From contig NZ_LR130778.1 of the NCBI RefSeq assembly GCF_900538275.1, positions 124,001-188,000 on the forward strand: a stretch of DNA of 64,000 nucleotides, given 5' to 3'. This DNA is from Petrocella atlantisensis. Its GTDB lineage: Bacteria > Bacillota > Clostridia > Lachnospirales > Vallitaleaceae. The position numbers were made by a program, and so were the translations under genes. The number at the start of each line of letters is the position of its first letter. The first letter of the stretch is position 1. This document shows positions 45,430-55,949 of the stretch, piece after piece. Under the pieces are notes generated by a model that had not been told where the DNA came from, ran no database searches, and saw only the letters and a list, made by a program, of their open reading frames with translations.

Positions 45430-48046
45430 ACCAGTTCTTTCCTATATGGGCATCTACGGTTAAGGGTACACTGATTAATACCGCCTGTTCCATTTCTTCA
45501 ACCAAGAGTGATTGAATATATTCTTGTTCTTCTATGGGTGCTTCAATTAACAGTTCATCATGGACCTGAAGAATTAGTCTTGCTCGACTCTTTTCTTTAA
45601 CCAGTCTCTTTTCTACATTAATCATAGCAATCTTTATTACATCGGCAGCACTACCTTGTATTGGTGTATTCATAGCAACTCTTTCTCCAAAAGATCTTTG
45701 GACAAAATTACTTGAAGCAAGTTCAGGCACAGGTCGAATGCGGTTGTACATCGTTGTTACATAACCGTCAGTTTTTGCTTGGCTAATACACGCATCTAAA
45801 AAGCTTTTAACTTTTGGATACTTTTCAAAATACTGATGGATATAAGCACCTGCTTCTTTTACACCGATATTCAAGTCTTGACTTAACCCAAAAGCACTGA
45901 TGCCATAAACGATACCAAAATTAACGGCCTTGGCATTACGTCTTTGAAGATCGGTTACTTCTTCAAAAGGGATATGGAATACTTGTGAAGCCGTCATTCT
46001 ATGAATATCTAACTCTTCTCTGAATGCTTTTATAAAGGATGCATCTTCTGAAAGATGGGCCAATAATCTTAACTCAATCTGAGAATAATCTGCATCAATA
46101 AAAATGTAGCCTTCATCCGGTACAAATACTTTTCTTATTTCACGTCCAAGTTCCAAACGTATGGGTATGTTTTGTAAATTAGGATCTTGACTACTGATGC
46201 GTCCGGTGGAAGCAACTTTTTGGTTGAAAGTCGAATGTATACGTCCATCTTCCTGAATATAGTCAAATAAGCCATCCGCATAAGTTGATTTTAATTTTGT
46301 TAGTTGTCTATAGGACATGACTGCATCCACAATAGGATGATACGGTCTAATTTTTTCCAGTATATCCACGGAAGTTGCATAGCCAGTTTTCGTTTTTTTA
46401 GCAAAAGGTAAGGCCAGTTTTTCAAAAAGAATAACACCCAGCTGCTTAGGGGATGAGATGTTAAAGTTTTCTCCTGCCATCTCAAATATTTCCTTTTCCA
46501 AAATCTCAATACTAATTCTAAGCCTTTCAGCAAAAGCTTTTAATTGTTCACCATCCACTTTTATACCCCGCTTTTCCATGCGGTATAAAACATATAATAA
46601 CGGTAGTTCAATTGTATTATATAAGCCCATCAGATTCTTATCATCAACTTCTTTAACTATCTTAGGATAGGCTTGCTTAATCGCTCTAACTGCTAGTACA
46701 CCACGGTCTATTAATTCATTTTCATCAATGTCCATTAAAGCTTTAATGGATTTACCCTTACCTAAAAATCTGTCATCCGCCATGTAGGATATGCCACCAT
46801 ACTCAGCAGCGATTTTATCGATTTCGTAATGACTCGATACAGGGTTAATCAGATACATCATAAGTGATACATCGGTTATAGATTTTGCATAAAGATGCAT
46901 AGGTGCATCAATTTGATGCAACTGGTATTTAAGATCATATGTAATCTTTTTAATAGTCTCATTCATGAGCAAGTCATTAATGGTCTTATAAATCAGTGCT
47001 TTGTCAATAAGCCTACTATCCGTATAATAATAGGTTGTCTGATCACATATAAAAGTAAGACCGGTCATACTCTGATCATAGAAAAGATAATAATAACATT
47101 CTTTAGCACCCTCTAATAGACGCTCTAACTGATCAATGTCACTAATTTTTTCCACATTCATATCCGGTTCTTTTTCCACTTTTATATCTGTAAATTTGCC
47201 CAGTAAGGAATTGAGGTTCAATCTGACAAAATAATCAAAAGCCTCTTTTGTATAGATCTCACCGACCTCACTTTTATCAAGACTAAAATCAAGATCAACA
47301 TCTGTTATGATTGTCGCCAGTTTACGACTCAGCAGGGCTTGATCGATATACTCTGTCATCTTCCCTTTTAGGCCTTTAGCAAAACCCTCTCTGTCTTCAT
47401 AAGCGGCTTCTATTGTATGATATGTAGATATAAGCTTTAATGCTGTTTTCTCACCTACACCGGGTATGCCAGGTATATTATCAGAGGCATCGCCCATAAG
47501 TCCCTTTACATCAATAAACTCTGTAGGTGTTACACCGAACATATCCATAACATCTCTATCATAATACTGTTCGTATGTGGTTGTTCCACTTTTCGTTCTT
47601 GGAATTATAATTTTAGTACGTTCTGTGGCCAATTGTAACATATCTTTATCGCCGGATAATATGGCTACTTCAAAAAGATCCTGTTCTCCGGTTCGTGCTA
47701 ATGTTCCAAGTACATCATCTGCTTCAAAGCCTTGGATTTCACATATAGATATGTTCATCGTGTTTAATACTTCTTTTACAAGTACCATTTGTGGTCTTAG
47801 TTCTTCAGGCATACTTTTTCTTGTGCCTTTATAATCTTTAAAAATTTCGTTTCGAAAGGTAGGTCCCTTTAAGTCAAAAGCTATGACCACATGGGTCGCT
47901 TTTTCATCTTCTATTATTTTCGTTACAATATTAATAAAACCATATACAGCATTTGTATACTCGCCTTCACTATTACTTAATAAAGGTATGCCATAGAAGG
48001 CTCGGTTCATAATACTATTTCCATCCACCAGTAAAAGTTTTTTCAT
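45416..48046 (-). CDS. polA: DNA polymerase I
   Basis: An 876-residue family A polymerase. The 5' nuclease domain (about 1-290) shows LLVDGNSIMNRAF, GFEADDVLG, SGDKDMLQ and GVPGVGEKTA-like PGVGEKTALKL. The middle 3'-5' exonuclease-like domain lacks the DxE metal residues, so proofreading is probably absent, as in other Bacillota Pol I. The polymerase domain has DADYSQIELR, RRNAKAVNFGIVYG and QVHDELLIE. GGGGGAG precedes the ATG. Confidence 0.96.
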   Translation of the reverse strand: MKKLLLVDGNSIMNRAFYGIPLLSNSEGEYTNAVYGFINIVTKIIEDEKATHVVIAFDLKGPTFRNEIFKDYKGTRKSMPEELRPQMVLVKEVLNTMNISICEIQGFEADDVLGTLARTGEQDLFEVAILSGDKDMLQLATERTKIIIPRTKSGTTTYEQYYDRDVMDMFGVTPTEFIDVKGLMGDASDNIPGIPGVGEKTALKLISTYHTIEAAYEDREGFAKGLKGKMTEYIDQALLSRKLATIITDVDLDFSLDKSEVGEIYTKEAFDYFVRLNLNSLLGKFTDIKVEKEPDMNVEKISDIDQLERLLEGAKECYYYLFYDQSMTGLTFICDQTTYYYTDSRLIDKALIYKTINDLLMNETIKKITYDLKYQLHQIDAPMHLYAKSITDVSLMMYLINPVSSHYEIDKIAAEYGGISYMADDRFLGKGKSIKALMDIDENELIDRGVLAVRAIKQAYPKIVKEVDDKNLMGLYNTIELPLLYVLYRMEKRGIKVDGEQLKAFAERLRISIEILEKEIFEMAGENFNISSPKQLGVILFEKLALPFAKKTKTGYATSVDILEKIRPYHPIVDAVMSYRQLTKLKSTYADGLFDYIQEDGRIHSTFNQKVASTGRISSQDPNLQNIPIRLELGREIRKVFVPDEGYIFIDADYSQIELRLLAHLSEDASFIKAFREELDIHRMTASQVFHIPFEEVTDLQRRNAKAVNFGIVYGISAFGLSQDLNIGVKEAGAYIHQYFEKYPKVKSFLDACISQAKTDGYVTTMYNRIRPVPELASSNFVQRSFGERVAMNTPIQGSAADVIKIAMINVEKRLVKEKSRARLILQVHDELLIEAPIEEQEYIQSLLVEEMEQAVLISVPLTVDAHIGKNWYESK

Positions 48047-48192
48047 ACTCTCCCCCGATTTCTATAAGTACAACGCTGTCAAGTTACCATGAGTCCCTTA
48101 GTATTATAACAAACATCTATCCTATTCACCACAACAAAGTGAGGTATTCATAACAAAAGTAGTTATATTTAGGAAAGGTGTAGTTTCCAAAA

Positions 48193-48230
48193 CAAAAAAA
48201 AGATGTCTTCATGTAGAAAACATCTTTTTA
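48193..48230 (-). terminator. Terminator after the anti-sigma gene
   Basis: On the minus strand AAAAGATGT and ACATCTTTT pair around a loop of about 13 bases and are followed by a long T-run. Confidence 0.85.
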
Positions 48231-48237
48231 TTCATTG

Positions 48238-48867
48238 TTAGAATTTTAATTTGATATACCCTATGAGTAATCCTAAGATGAGGATACCACCTACCATTAC
48301 GATGACCCAACCTTTGTCATATGGAACGCCAAATAAATCGTTCCCATACAGATGATCAACCTCTTGTAGTAAGCTATCACTTGTAGCTTTCTGACTGCGC
48401 TCATTTTCATTCGATGCTCTTGATAAAGAGGCATCCTCAGATTCAGTTGCTTCCATTGCAACACCTACATCCCCACTATCATCACTTAAGGCGGACATGG
48501 ATAGCATTTCTTCTGAAACTTCATCATTACTCATATTTTTTTCTTGATTCAGGTTATTAAGTCCAATTAAACTAAAGACCAATACAAAAACAATGACAGC
48601 AGCAATGTTAAGCTGTTTTAAGAATACAATATTTTGTCTTTTTTTAGGGCGTTCTATTTTTTTCATCAAACGTTCATGAAAATCAGAAGGCAAATCAACT
48701 TCATCTGTCGATTGAAGTACTTGATGGATAGACATGAGGATTTCATAGTCTTTACGACAAACATCACAATCTTCTATATGTGCCATCAATAGTACTTCAT
48801 TACTATGATCCAAACTTTTGTCCATGTGTTGGTGTATCCATTCTCGGGCTTTTATACACTCCATCAT
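48238..48867 (-). CDS. Membrane anti-sigma factor with zinc-finger-like domain
   Basis: A 209-residue protein. The N-terminal part has MAHIEDCDVC, an HxxxCxxC anti-sigma zinc motif, one membrane helix lies near 80-97, an acidic Ser-rich region follows outside, and a second helix is at the C-terminus (about 184-205). It should sequester the sigma factor encoded upstream. AGGAGG precedes two adjacent ATG codons. The second helix would return the tail to the cytoplasm, which is unusual for a simple RsiW-like protein. Confidence 0.85.
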   Translation of the reverse strand: MMECIKAREWIHQHMDKSLDHSNEVLLMAHIEDCDVCRKDYEILMSIHQVLQSTDEVDLPSDFHERLMKKIERPKKRQNIVFLKQLNIAAVIVFVLVFSLIGLNNLNQEKNMSNDEVSEEMLSMSALSDDSGDVGVAMEATESEDASLSRASNENERSQKATSDSLLQEVDHLYGNDLFGVPYDKGWVIVMVGGILILGLLIGYIKLKF

Positions 48868-48895
48868 CTCGCCTCCTTTCATTATTTTAGACGCT

Positions 48896-49489
48896 TTAAC
48901 TGGCAGTTTGTTCCCGCTTTTTAATAATAATATCTTTTAGGGCTTGTCTTGCTCTTGAAATTCTTGATTTGGTTGTACCCAGATTACATTCCAACATCTT
49001 TGCAATCTCATCATAACTGTATCCGTATATGTCTCGATAGATAATTAAAATCTTCTGGTCTTCTTTTAGCTGATCCATTGCATTGCGGACTTCCATAACC
49101 GTTTCGTTTTGCAATGCCTCTTGTTCCGGTGTTAGGCTATGGTCGACAAACTGCCTTGTAATGCTTTCATCATCCAAACCAACCTTAACTTCCATAGTGG
49201 TTGTGTGTTCCAGATGACGCTTCCGTTTGCGGTACTCATCAATACAGGTGTTCATAGCAAGTCTATGAAGCCATGTACTAAAGGCGGATTCAAATTTGAA
49301 TTTATCAAGGTTATTATATACCTTTATTAACACCTCTTGTGCGGCATCATAGGCATCTTGTTCATTCTTAAACATTTGCATAGCAATGTTATATACTTTC
49401 TTTTCATAAGGAAGAATAAGCTTCTCAAATGCCTTAGAATCACCATTAACGGCATTCTTTATTAACTTATGTTCTAATTTCGCTGACAC
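48896..49489 (-). CDS. ECF RNA polymerase sigma factor (SigW-like)
   Basis: A 197-residue ECF sigma factor with region 2 (QDAYDAAQEVLIKVYNNLDKF, then FSTWLHRLAMNTCIDEYRKRKR) and region 4 (YDEIAKMLECNLGTTKSRISRARQALK). The start is GTG with AAGGTG upstream. It is paired with the membrane anti-sigma gene 28 bases downstream, so it is probably released by an envelope signal. Confidence 0.92.
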   Translation of the reverse strand: MSAKLEHKLIKNAVNGDSKAFEKLILPYEKKVYNIAMQMFKNEQDAYDAAQEVLIKVYNNLDKFKFESAFSTWLHRLAMNTCIDEYRKRKRHLEHTTTMEVKVGLDDESITRQFVDHSLTPEQEALQNETVMEVRNAMDQLKEDQKILIIYRDIYGYSYDEIAKMLECNLGTTKSRISRARQALKDIIIKKREQTAS

Positions 49490-49645
49490 TTGATCACCTT
49501 CTTATTTGATTACTATATTTGCTTTTATCTTTACAATATCGTTTATAATTATAGCATAAATAATCATAAGCGGCACTACTATTAATACTACATTCCCATT
49601 ACAAATGTTGGTTAAAGGGTTTCAAATCAATTAAAAATAAATCTA

Positions 49646-49674
49646 TTGCGTTTTACTATTTTATATGATATTAT
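49646..49674 (+). promoter_or_regulatory. Promoter of tRNA-Leu
   Basis: TTGCGT (49646-49651), a 17-base spacer and TATTAT (49669-49674), about 36 bases before the tRNA. Confidence 0.55.
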
Positions 49675-49710
49675 ATAAAAACGTCATCAGCACCTACATT
49701 ATATTCAACT

Positions 49711-49794
49711 GCGGATATGGCGGAATAGGCAGACGCATCAGACTCAAAATCTGACGCTGGTGACAGTGTGTGGGTTCGACTCCCACTATCCGCA
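49711..49794 (+). tRNA. tRNA-Leu (anticodon CAA)
   Basis: An 84-base class II tRNA. The acceptor stem is GCGGATA with TATCCGC, the anticodon stem TCAGA/TCTGA encloses CTCAAAA giving anticodon CAA (codon UUG), a long variable arm follows, and GGTTCGACTCC forms the T arm. The discriminator base is A and the CCA end is not encoded. Confidence 0.95.
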
Positions 49795-49838
49795 TTCATA
49801 CAAGTTTTTATAGATTTGGGATTATTTAATTATATGAG

Positions 49839-49887
49839 ACACATCAGACTTTTTAAGAAATTAAACAAGGTTTGACGTGTTTTTTTA
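49839..49887 (+). terminator. Terminator after tRNA-Leu
   Basis: ACACATCAGAC pairs with GTTTGACGTGT at most positions and is followed by seven T residues on the plus strand. Confidence 0.7.
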
Positions 49888-49901
49888 TTTGATATTTATT
49901 A

Positions 49902-50789
49902 TTATGTAATGGATGCCTCATAAATAGACTGGATGGATTGATCCATCATCGTATTAAATGCATCATCACTTTGCCTCGCATTTAATCCTTCAGACAACGC
50001 TCTTGAAAAGCTTGCAATCAACTTATGATTGCGACTCAGTTTTTCATTGGCCTCATTTCTTGAGTATCCTCCTGATAAAGCAACCACTCTAAGAGCACTA
50101 GGATGGTTAATGACTTCTAAATAAAAATCATCAACATCAGGTATCGTAAGTTTTAGCATAACCTGATATTCTGGGTCGAGCTGAGTTAGGTGATGCAGTA
50201 ATTCTTGTTTAAGCATTTCTTCCGCTTTTTCTTTGTCATGCATATGAATATCTATCTCAGGTTCAATAATTGGCACAAGTCCTGCATCCCAAATAATCTT
50301 ACCAATATCAAATTGTTGCTTAACTAATGTTTTTATTCCGGTTTCATTGGCTTCTTTTATTACTGAGCGCATTTTAGTACCAAAAATATGCCGTTCTTCT
50401 GCCTGTATAAGTAATGTATCAAGATTTGGCATTGGTTTCATTAACTGCACGCCGTTTTCCAAATCAGCCAACCCTTGATCCACTTTTAAAATAGGTACAA
50501 TGCCTTTCTCTTCCCATAAGTAATCAGCAGAATATTTATCTCCTACTTTCATATTCATTGTCTTTTCAAAAAGAATTGCAGCAAGTATTCTATCTTTTGT
50601 AAAGGCTGGACTTTTCATAATCCTAGATCGCATTTCATGTACCAATTGAAACATTTCTTCTTCATTTGAATAGGCTTCTTTAGGAATTCCATAGGATTCA
50701 AGGGCCTTCGGTGTGCTCCCGCCACTTTGATCAAGAGCTGCAATAAAACCATCGTCTTTTTTCATACGTTCAAATTGTACTATATTCAT
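49902..50789 (-). CDS. fda: Class I fructose-bisphosphate aldolase
   Basis: A 295-residue Schiff-base aldolase of the Staphylococcus carnosus type, which cleaves fructose 1,6-bisphosphate without metal. [41 protein letters not shown] and ALSGGYSR are typical; the Schiff-base Lys is likely in MLKLTIP. GGAGG precedes the ATG. It is a single gene with its own promoter. Confidence 0.92.
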   Translation of the reverse strand: MNIVQFERMKKDDGFIAALDQSGGSTPKALESYGIPKEAYSNEEEMFQLVHEMRSRIMKSPAFTKDRILAAILFEKTMNMKVGDKYSADYLWEEKGIVPILKVDQGLADLENGVQLMKPMPNLDTLLIQAEERHIFGTKMRSVIKEANETGIKTLVKQQFDIGKIIWDAGLVPIIEPEIDIHMHDKEKAEEMLKQELLHHLTQLDPEYQVMLKLTIPDVDDFYLEVINHPSALRVVALSGGYSRNEANEKLSRNHKLIASFSRALSEGLNARQSDDAFNTMMDQSIQSIYEASIT

Positions 50790-50826
50790 AAAAACACCTC
50801 CATTTAGAATTAACTGTTGCTCCTTT

Positions 50827-50856
50827 AGTATACACCTTATTCTAAAAAACTACCAA
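50827..50856 (-). promoter_or_regulatory. Promoter of the aldolase gene
   Basis: On the minus strand TTGGTA (50851-50856), an 18-base spacer and TATACT (50827-50832). Confidence 0.55.
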
Positions 50857-50911
50857 AAGGTTGTTTATTAGAAATGTGCATCGGATTCGTCTCATCCATG
50901 CGCTTTTTAAA

Positions 50912-50950
50912 CAAAAAAAGTAACTTCAGATTCATTTCCAAAGTTACTTC
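50912..50950 (-). terminator. Terminator after trkA-trkH
   Basis: On the minus strand AAGTAACTT and AAGTTACTT are perfect nine-base arms around a 14-base loop, followed by TTTTT. Confidence 0.9.
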
Positions 50951-50974
50951 TCTTTTTTACGACTTAATTTATCT

Positions 50975-52420
50975 CTAGAACTCTTCAATCCATCTCTTAG
51001 GTTCGATAAGAGCAATGATTGTAAATAATTCCAGACGTCCAAGGAGCATAAGAAAAGATAAGAACAGCTTGCTAAAATCACTAAAACCACTATAGTTACC
51101 GGTAGGTCCAACAATGCCAAATCCGGGACCTATGTTACCAAGTGTTGCAGCAACCGCACTGGCCGAACTTTCTAGATCTAAACCTTCAAGGGATATAACC
51201 AGAGTTCCAGTTACAAAAAGCAATAAATAAAGTACAAAAAAGCTTACAATACTGTTTACTGTATTACTTTGTAAACTTGTTTTTCCTAATTTTACAGGTA
51301 TAACCGCTCTTGGATGAAATATGCGTGCTATTTCTCTACCGATAAGTTTAAAAAGTACCAAAATACGAATTGTCTTAACCGAGCCCGAAGTAGATCCGGC
51401 ACAACCCCCAACAAACATAAGCACCATTAACATGGCTTTACTAAATGTTGGCCAAAGGTTAAAATCTGTCGTGGCATAACCTGTCGTTGATATAATAGAT
51501 CCGACTTGAAAAAAAGCATATTTCCCAGATTCAAGCATATTGCCGTATAAAGGGCTTATATTTAAAGTAATCAGAAATGTAGCAACCGCTACAATACCCA
51601 AATAAAGCCTTAATTCTCGGTCTTTGACTACCATGGACCATTTACCTTTATATAAGGCATAATACAAGGAAAAATTTACACCTGCTACAACCATGAAAAC
51701 TGCTATAATCATCTGAATTAAAGGACTGTCATAAGCACCTACACTTAAATTTTTAGTAGAAAAACCGCCTGTACCGACCGTACCGAAGGTATGAACAGCT
51801 GCATCATAAAGATTCATACCGGCAAACCACAAAAGACTAATCTGTAATAAGGTAATAAAGATATAGGTTTTATAAAGAATTTTTGCATAGTCGTTAATCC
51901 TAGGTGCGATTTTATCCACGACTGGGCCTGGACTTTCTGCCTTAAATATCTGAAAACCACCAACACCAAACTTTGGCAAAAGCGCAACAGTAAATACCAA
52001 AATGCCCATACCACCATTCCAATGGGTAAAAGACCGCCAAAACAAAACACCTTTTGGTAGGCTCTCTATTTCTGTTAAAATACTGGCACCTGTCGTCGTA
52101 AACCCTGAAACCGTCTCGAAAAATGCATCAACAAAAGAAGGGATGCTACCTGACAGATAGAACGGTAGTGAACCGAATAAGGAAAATACAACCCATCCAA
52201 ATGCAACGATTGCAAAGCCTTCTCTAACTTTAATAAGCTTAGTTTCACATTGGATTTTTGACAGGAGAAAACCCACCAGAGCAATCAATGGAATAATCAT
52301 GGCAAACACAACACCATCTTGTTCCTTATAAATAATAGAGATTATTAATGATGGCACCATCATCAGCGCCTCAAGTATTAGCAGTACCCCAATAATCTTA
52401 GCAACGATTCGAGAATTCAT
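50975..52420 (-). CDS. trkH: Potassium uptake protein TrkH
   Basis: A 481-residue channel-like membrane protein with four pore repeats. Filter regions are visible in SGFTTTGAS, GTVGTGGFSTKN, ISTTGYATTD and LGNIGPGFG. It imports potassium under control of the cytoplasmic ring formed by TrkA. Its ATG shares one base with the trkA stop (TAATG), so translation is coupled. Confidence 0.94.
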   Translation of the reverse strand: MNSRIVAKIIGVLLILEALMMVPSLIISIIYKEQDGVVFAMIIPLIALVGFLLSKIQCETKLIKVREGFAIVAFGWVVFSLFGSLPFYLSGSIPSFVDAFFETVSGFTTTGASILTEIESLPKGVLFWRSFTHWNGGMGILVFTVALLPKFGVGGFQIFKAESPGPVVDKIAPRINDYAKILYKTYIFITLLQISLLWFAGMNLYDAAVHTFGTVGTGGFSTKNLSVGAYDSPLIQMIIAVFMVVAGVNFSLYYALYKGKWSMVVKDRELRLYLGIVAVATFLITLNISPLYGNMLESGKYAFFQVGSIISTTGYATTDFNLWPTFSKAMLMVLMFVGGCAGSTSGSVKTIRILVLFKLIGREIARIFHPRAVIPVKLGKTSLQSNTVNSIVSFFVLYLLLFVTGTLVISLEGLDLESSASAVAATLGNIGPGFGIVGPTGNYSGFSDFSKLFLSFLMLLGRLELFTIIALIEPKRWIEEF

Positions 52421-53778
52421 TATAATAGCTTCTTTCTACTAGGTTTTAGAATTTTATTGATCATGGATATATCTTTTGCCAAGCTAAAAAGAATCAATCG
52501 ACTGTCTTCTTCAATCATGCTTTGGCCATTTGGAATAATGACATCGTTCTTATCAACAATGGCACCAATAATAATACCTTTTGGCAATGCAAGATTGCTG
52601 ATTTTTTTATCACATATAGCCATATCTTTACTGACAACAATCTCTATAACTTCAGCCTGTCCACCAAGAAGCATGGATACAGATAAAACTTTTCCACCAC
52701 GTATAAATCTTAATATATCACTGGCTATGATTTCTGTCGGGTTCAAGGCAACATCGATGCCCAATTTGTCAATTATGGTATTATAACTTGGCTTACTGAT
52801 TTTGGCAATGACCTTTTTAACACCTTCTTGTTTGGCCATCAAGGACATCAATAGGTTTTGCTCATCAAAACCTGTAACACCAATAAAAGCATCCATCATA
52901 GGCAGTTTCTCTTCTTCTAGGATATTAATATCTGTTCCATTCCCTTTGATCACCAATGCGTTATCCAGTTTCTCTGACAGATAACGGCATCGATCCTCAT
53001 CCGATTCAATAATGGTCACTTGTATACGACTGGCTAAGAGTCTTTTGGCTAAATAATAGCCTATTTTACCCCCACCTAGAATCATGACACGTTTCACGCT
53101 AGAACGGTTATTGTCTAAATCCGCACGATGACTGAAGCGTTTAATCATCTTGGTCTTACCTATGACATATAATATATCATCTTCCTCTATTGTTGTAAGG
53201 CCACTTGGTATGATTATTTCACCTCTTCTTGAGATAGCAGCAATCAATAATCCTTCCATATCATCAATATCTTTAATTATTTTACCTTTAAAACCGCTAA
53301 AAAACCGTTCATGACAGTCAATCATTGAAACTTGCCCTCTTGCAAAATTCTCTGAATAAAATATATACTCTTTTGTAAGATATCTGGCAATCTTATTGGC
53401 TGTAGATAATTCAGGATTCACAATGTGATCGATGCCCATTTCAATTTTAAGAAAATCCAGCTGTTGTGAGTATTCCGGATTTCTTATTCTGGCTATGGTC
53501 TGTTTGCAACCTGCTGTTTTTGCCAATGCGCAGATAATCGTGTTTGTCTCATCGCTGTTGGTTGTTGCCACTAGTAAAGCATAAGATTTCAAGTTCAATG
53601 ATTTTAGTACATCCATATCTGTCCCATTGGCTGTAATCGTAAGGACATCTAAGTACTCTCGTATGTGCTTAATAACCCTCTCTTTTGAATCAACAACCGT
53701 GACTTCAACATCACTGTTAATTAAAGCTTCTGCTAATTTATAGCCTAGTTTTCCTGCACCAATTATAATTACTTTCAT
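52420..53778 (-). CDS. trkA: Trk system regulatory protein TrkA
   Basis: A 452-residue protein with two tandem RCK units. Each has a Rossmann NAD(H)-binding loop (IIGAGKLGYKLAEAL at the start, ILGGGKIGYYLAKRL in the middle) and a TrkA_C domain. It gates TrkH in response to nucleotides. First gene of trkA-trkH. Confidence 0.95.
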   Translation of the reverse strand: MKVIIIGAGKLGYKLAEALINSDVEVTVVDSKERVIKHIREYLDVLTITANGTDMDVLKSLNLKSYALLVATTNSDETNTIICALAKTAGCKQTIARIRNPEYSQQLDFLKIEMGIDHIVNPELSTANKIARYLTKEYIFYSENFARGQVSMIDCHERFFSGFKGKIIKDIDDMEGLLIAAISRRGEIIIPSGLTTIEEDDILYVIGKTKMIKRFSHRADLDNNRSSVKRVMILGGGKIGYYLAKRLLASRIQVTIIESDEDRCRYLSEKLDNALVIKGNGTDINILEEEKLPMMDAFIGVTGFDEQNLLMSLMAKQEGVKKVIAKISKPSYNTIIDKLGIDVALNPTEIIASDILRFIRGGKVLSVSMLLGGQAEVIEIVVSKDMAICDKKISNLALPKGIIIGAIVDKNDVIIPNGQSMIEEDSRLILFSLAKDISMINKILKPSRKKLL

Positions 53779-53916
53779 GACTTAACCTTTCGTTTTCTTA
53801 ACTATTTTTAACAATAAAATATTTTTTCTAACACATCTAATATATCAACACCACCGTTAACCCAATATATTTTCAGAATATTCATTCTTTATATTAAAAA
53901 ACTCTCGTATAGCAGA

Positions 53917-53940
53917 TGAGCAGCCCATTTTGGCTGCTCA
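53917..53940 (-). terminator. Hairpin after the Nudix gene
   Basis: TGAGCAGCC and GGCTGCTCA form a strong nine-base stem. The T-run on the minus strand begins only about 17 bases later, so terminator function is uncertain. Confidence 0.4.
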
Positions 53941-53945
53941 CTTAT

Positions 53946-54398
53946 CTACATATATTTCTTATTGCCCCACATATTGCAACGCCTTAGTTCCAAAAATTCA
54001 CTATAAGCCAATTCTAATATGTGTTTTTCATTGGTGAACTTAAGCATGTGAATGGCTTCATGATACTTATAGTACCCTGAATCAACAAAGTACTCTTCCT
54101 TTTGTGGTTTGGTATAGTAATTGTTCGCTTTCATCAAATACCAATTGACATCCTTTTGAATTTGTTCATTTGCTGCCATAAAAGAATACTGGCTTTTTCC
54201 AAGATATTTGATGATTTGACCACTTACACCCGCCTCTTCAGCTACTTCTCTAAGGGCGGTCTCCTTATACTCTTCATTTGGCTCAACTGTACCTTTAGGT
54301 AATACCCATGCGTCATACCTATTTTTATAATTCTTATAGAGTAACAATATTTTGCCTTTATGAATTACAACCCCACCACAACTTACAGCTTCTTTCAT
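53946..54398 (-). CDS. Nudix hydrolase
   Basis: A 150-residue Nudix protein. The Nudix box spans residues 36-58 (GTVEPNEEY, then REVAEEAGV) and follows the WVLPKG segment seen in diadenosine tetraphosphate and nucleoside diphosphate hydrolases. The substrate cannot be told. GGAGG precedes the ATG. It is probably a single gene, with the transpeptidase gene upstream on the same strand. Confidence 0.9.
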   Translation of the reverse strand: MKEAVSCGGVVIHKGKILLLYKNYKNRYDAWVLPKGTVEPNEEYKETALREVAEEAGVSGQIIKYLGKSQYSFMAANEQIQKDVNWYLMKANNYYTKPQKEEYFVDSGYYKYHEAIHMLKFTNEKHILELAYSEFLELRRCNMWGNKKYM

Positions 54399-54529
54399 AA
54401 AATCAGCCTCCTCGTTTATGGGTGCTCTTCATTTACTTGACTCTAAGTTGATTGCCAAGCTATTAAAAAGTTTGATTGAACTTAGTATACCTTCATTCTT
54501 ATTAACTTTCAACCTTTTTAACACATCTA

Positions 54530-55945
54530 CTATTTTTCAATAAGGTAAGCGTCTAATAATGCTTTCGCAATAGGAACCGCATGGGCAGATCCTGTGCCTA
54601 CATTTTCCACTACCACAGCTAAGGCAATTCTCGGCTCTTCGATAGGCGCATAGCCCACATACCAAGCATGAGCAGCACCTGTTGAATTATCAGCTGATCC
54701 TGTCTTACTTGCTACAGTGTATTGACTGTTACTAAGTTGTATTGCCGTTCCTTCTTCACTGGTTTTCTTCATGAAGCCCTCTATGAGTTTTACATCTTCT
54801 TCTAAAATAACCCTACCTGTATCCATGATTTTTTGCTCACGTATGACAGATTCATCCTCTGCAATAACTTGACTAACCAGATAAGGCCTAATAAGATGAC
54901 CATCATTAGCCAAAATAGATACCATCATAGCGCTATTAAGGGGTGTTACCAGTGTTTTCCCTTGACCAATGACTGTTTCTGCCCGCTCAGAAGCCGATTT
55001 CTGATTTTCGATGCCATATCGACTGTTACTCGTTTCCAGTTCTAACTCTAGCCTTTGATTGTACCCAAACATCTCCGTCAAATTGTGCAATTGGTTCATA
55101 TCTATTTGTTCACCTATATGTGCAAAAGCGGTATTACAAGATACAGCAAAAGCTTCTTCAAGGGTCAAATCACCATGAACCTTATTATTATAGCAATGAA
55201 TGGTTTTCTCTCCAAAAGTATCTTTCCCTAGACACTTATAACTGAAATCACTGGCTTCATGATTTTGCAAATATGCTAAAGCAGTAAGGATTTTGAAGGT
55301 AGAGCCTGGCGGATACAGACCTTGAGTGCTACGGTTCAACAAGGTTGCTGAGGCTTCATCTTTAAGATAAGTACTATAATTGGTAGAAATATTATTAGGA
55401 TCATAATCCGGCGTCGATACCATCGCGAGTATTTTACCCGTTTTAGGTTCAATAGCTACAATAGCCCCTTTATTATTGCCGAGTAAAGTTCTACCCAGTT
55501 GTTGCAAATCCAAATCTAGGGTCGTAACAACCGAGTGTCCCTTAGGCTGATCATTGGTAAAACCTTCCATGAATTTATCCCAGAGATTCTCTTTCGTACG
55601 AATTAGATCCAAATAACTATAGGCTTCGATGCCTGATTTACCATATCCCATATAGCCAACCACGTGTGCAAAAAGAGATCCATAGGGGTATATACGAATT
55701 TGTTGATTATTTTCTATCTTACTTGTTGCTAATATATGACCATTGCCATCTAATATATCACCTCTTATAACGCTACTTTCTATGGCTTGAAGTCTCGGAT
55801 TGTAGTCATTGACAACCAAGTTATCACTTTGAAAAACAACATAATAAATTATATTCAAACCTAAAATTAAAAATAGGAGGACTATGAGAGACCTTATTCT
55901 TTTTAAAGGTTTATTTCTATCTTCTAGCCTTTTATTTGAATTCAT
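54530..55945 (-). CDS. Penicillin-binding transpeptidase (FtsI/PbpA type)
   Basis: A 471-residue class B penicillin-binding protein. One membrane helix (about 16-38) is followed by a short dimerisation domain (DILDGNGHILA) and the transpeptidase domain with SxxK in PPGSTFK (S215), SxN in SCNTA and KTG in SKTGSADN. It cross-links peptidoglycan, with the neighbouring FtsW/RodA as glycosyltransferase partner. The ATG at 55945, just after the rodA-like stop and behind GTGAGG, is preferred to one nine codons earlier. Confidence 0.92.
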   Translation of the reverse strand: MNSNKRLEDRNKPLKRIRSLIVLLFLILGLNIIYYVVFQSDNLVVNDYNPRLQAIESSVIRGDILDGNGHILATSKIENNQQIRIYPYGSLFAHVVGYMGYGKSGIEAYSYLDLIRTKENLWDKFMEGFTNDQPKGHSVVTTLDLDLQQLGRTLLGNNKGAIVAIEPKTGKILAMVSTPDYDPNNISTNYSTYLKDEASATLLNRSTQGLYPPGSTFKILTALAYLQNHEASDFSYKCLGKDTFGEKTIHCYNNKVHGDLTLEEAFAVSCNTAFAHIGEQIDMNQLHNLTEMFGYNQRLELELETSNSRYGIENQKSASERAETVIGQGKTLVTPLNSAMMVSILANDGHLIRPYLVSQVIAEDESVIREQKIMDTGRVILEEDVKLIEGFMKKTSEEGTAIQLSNSQYTVASKTGSADNSTGAAHAWYVGYAPIEEPRIALAVVVENVGTGSAHAVPIAKALLDAYLIEK

Positions 55946-55949
55946 TTTA

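Noticed and set aside
45416-48046. Proofreading-proficient DNA polymerase I
   Set aside because: The exonuclease-like domain lacks the metal-binding DxE residues, so it is described as probably inactive.
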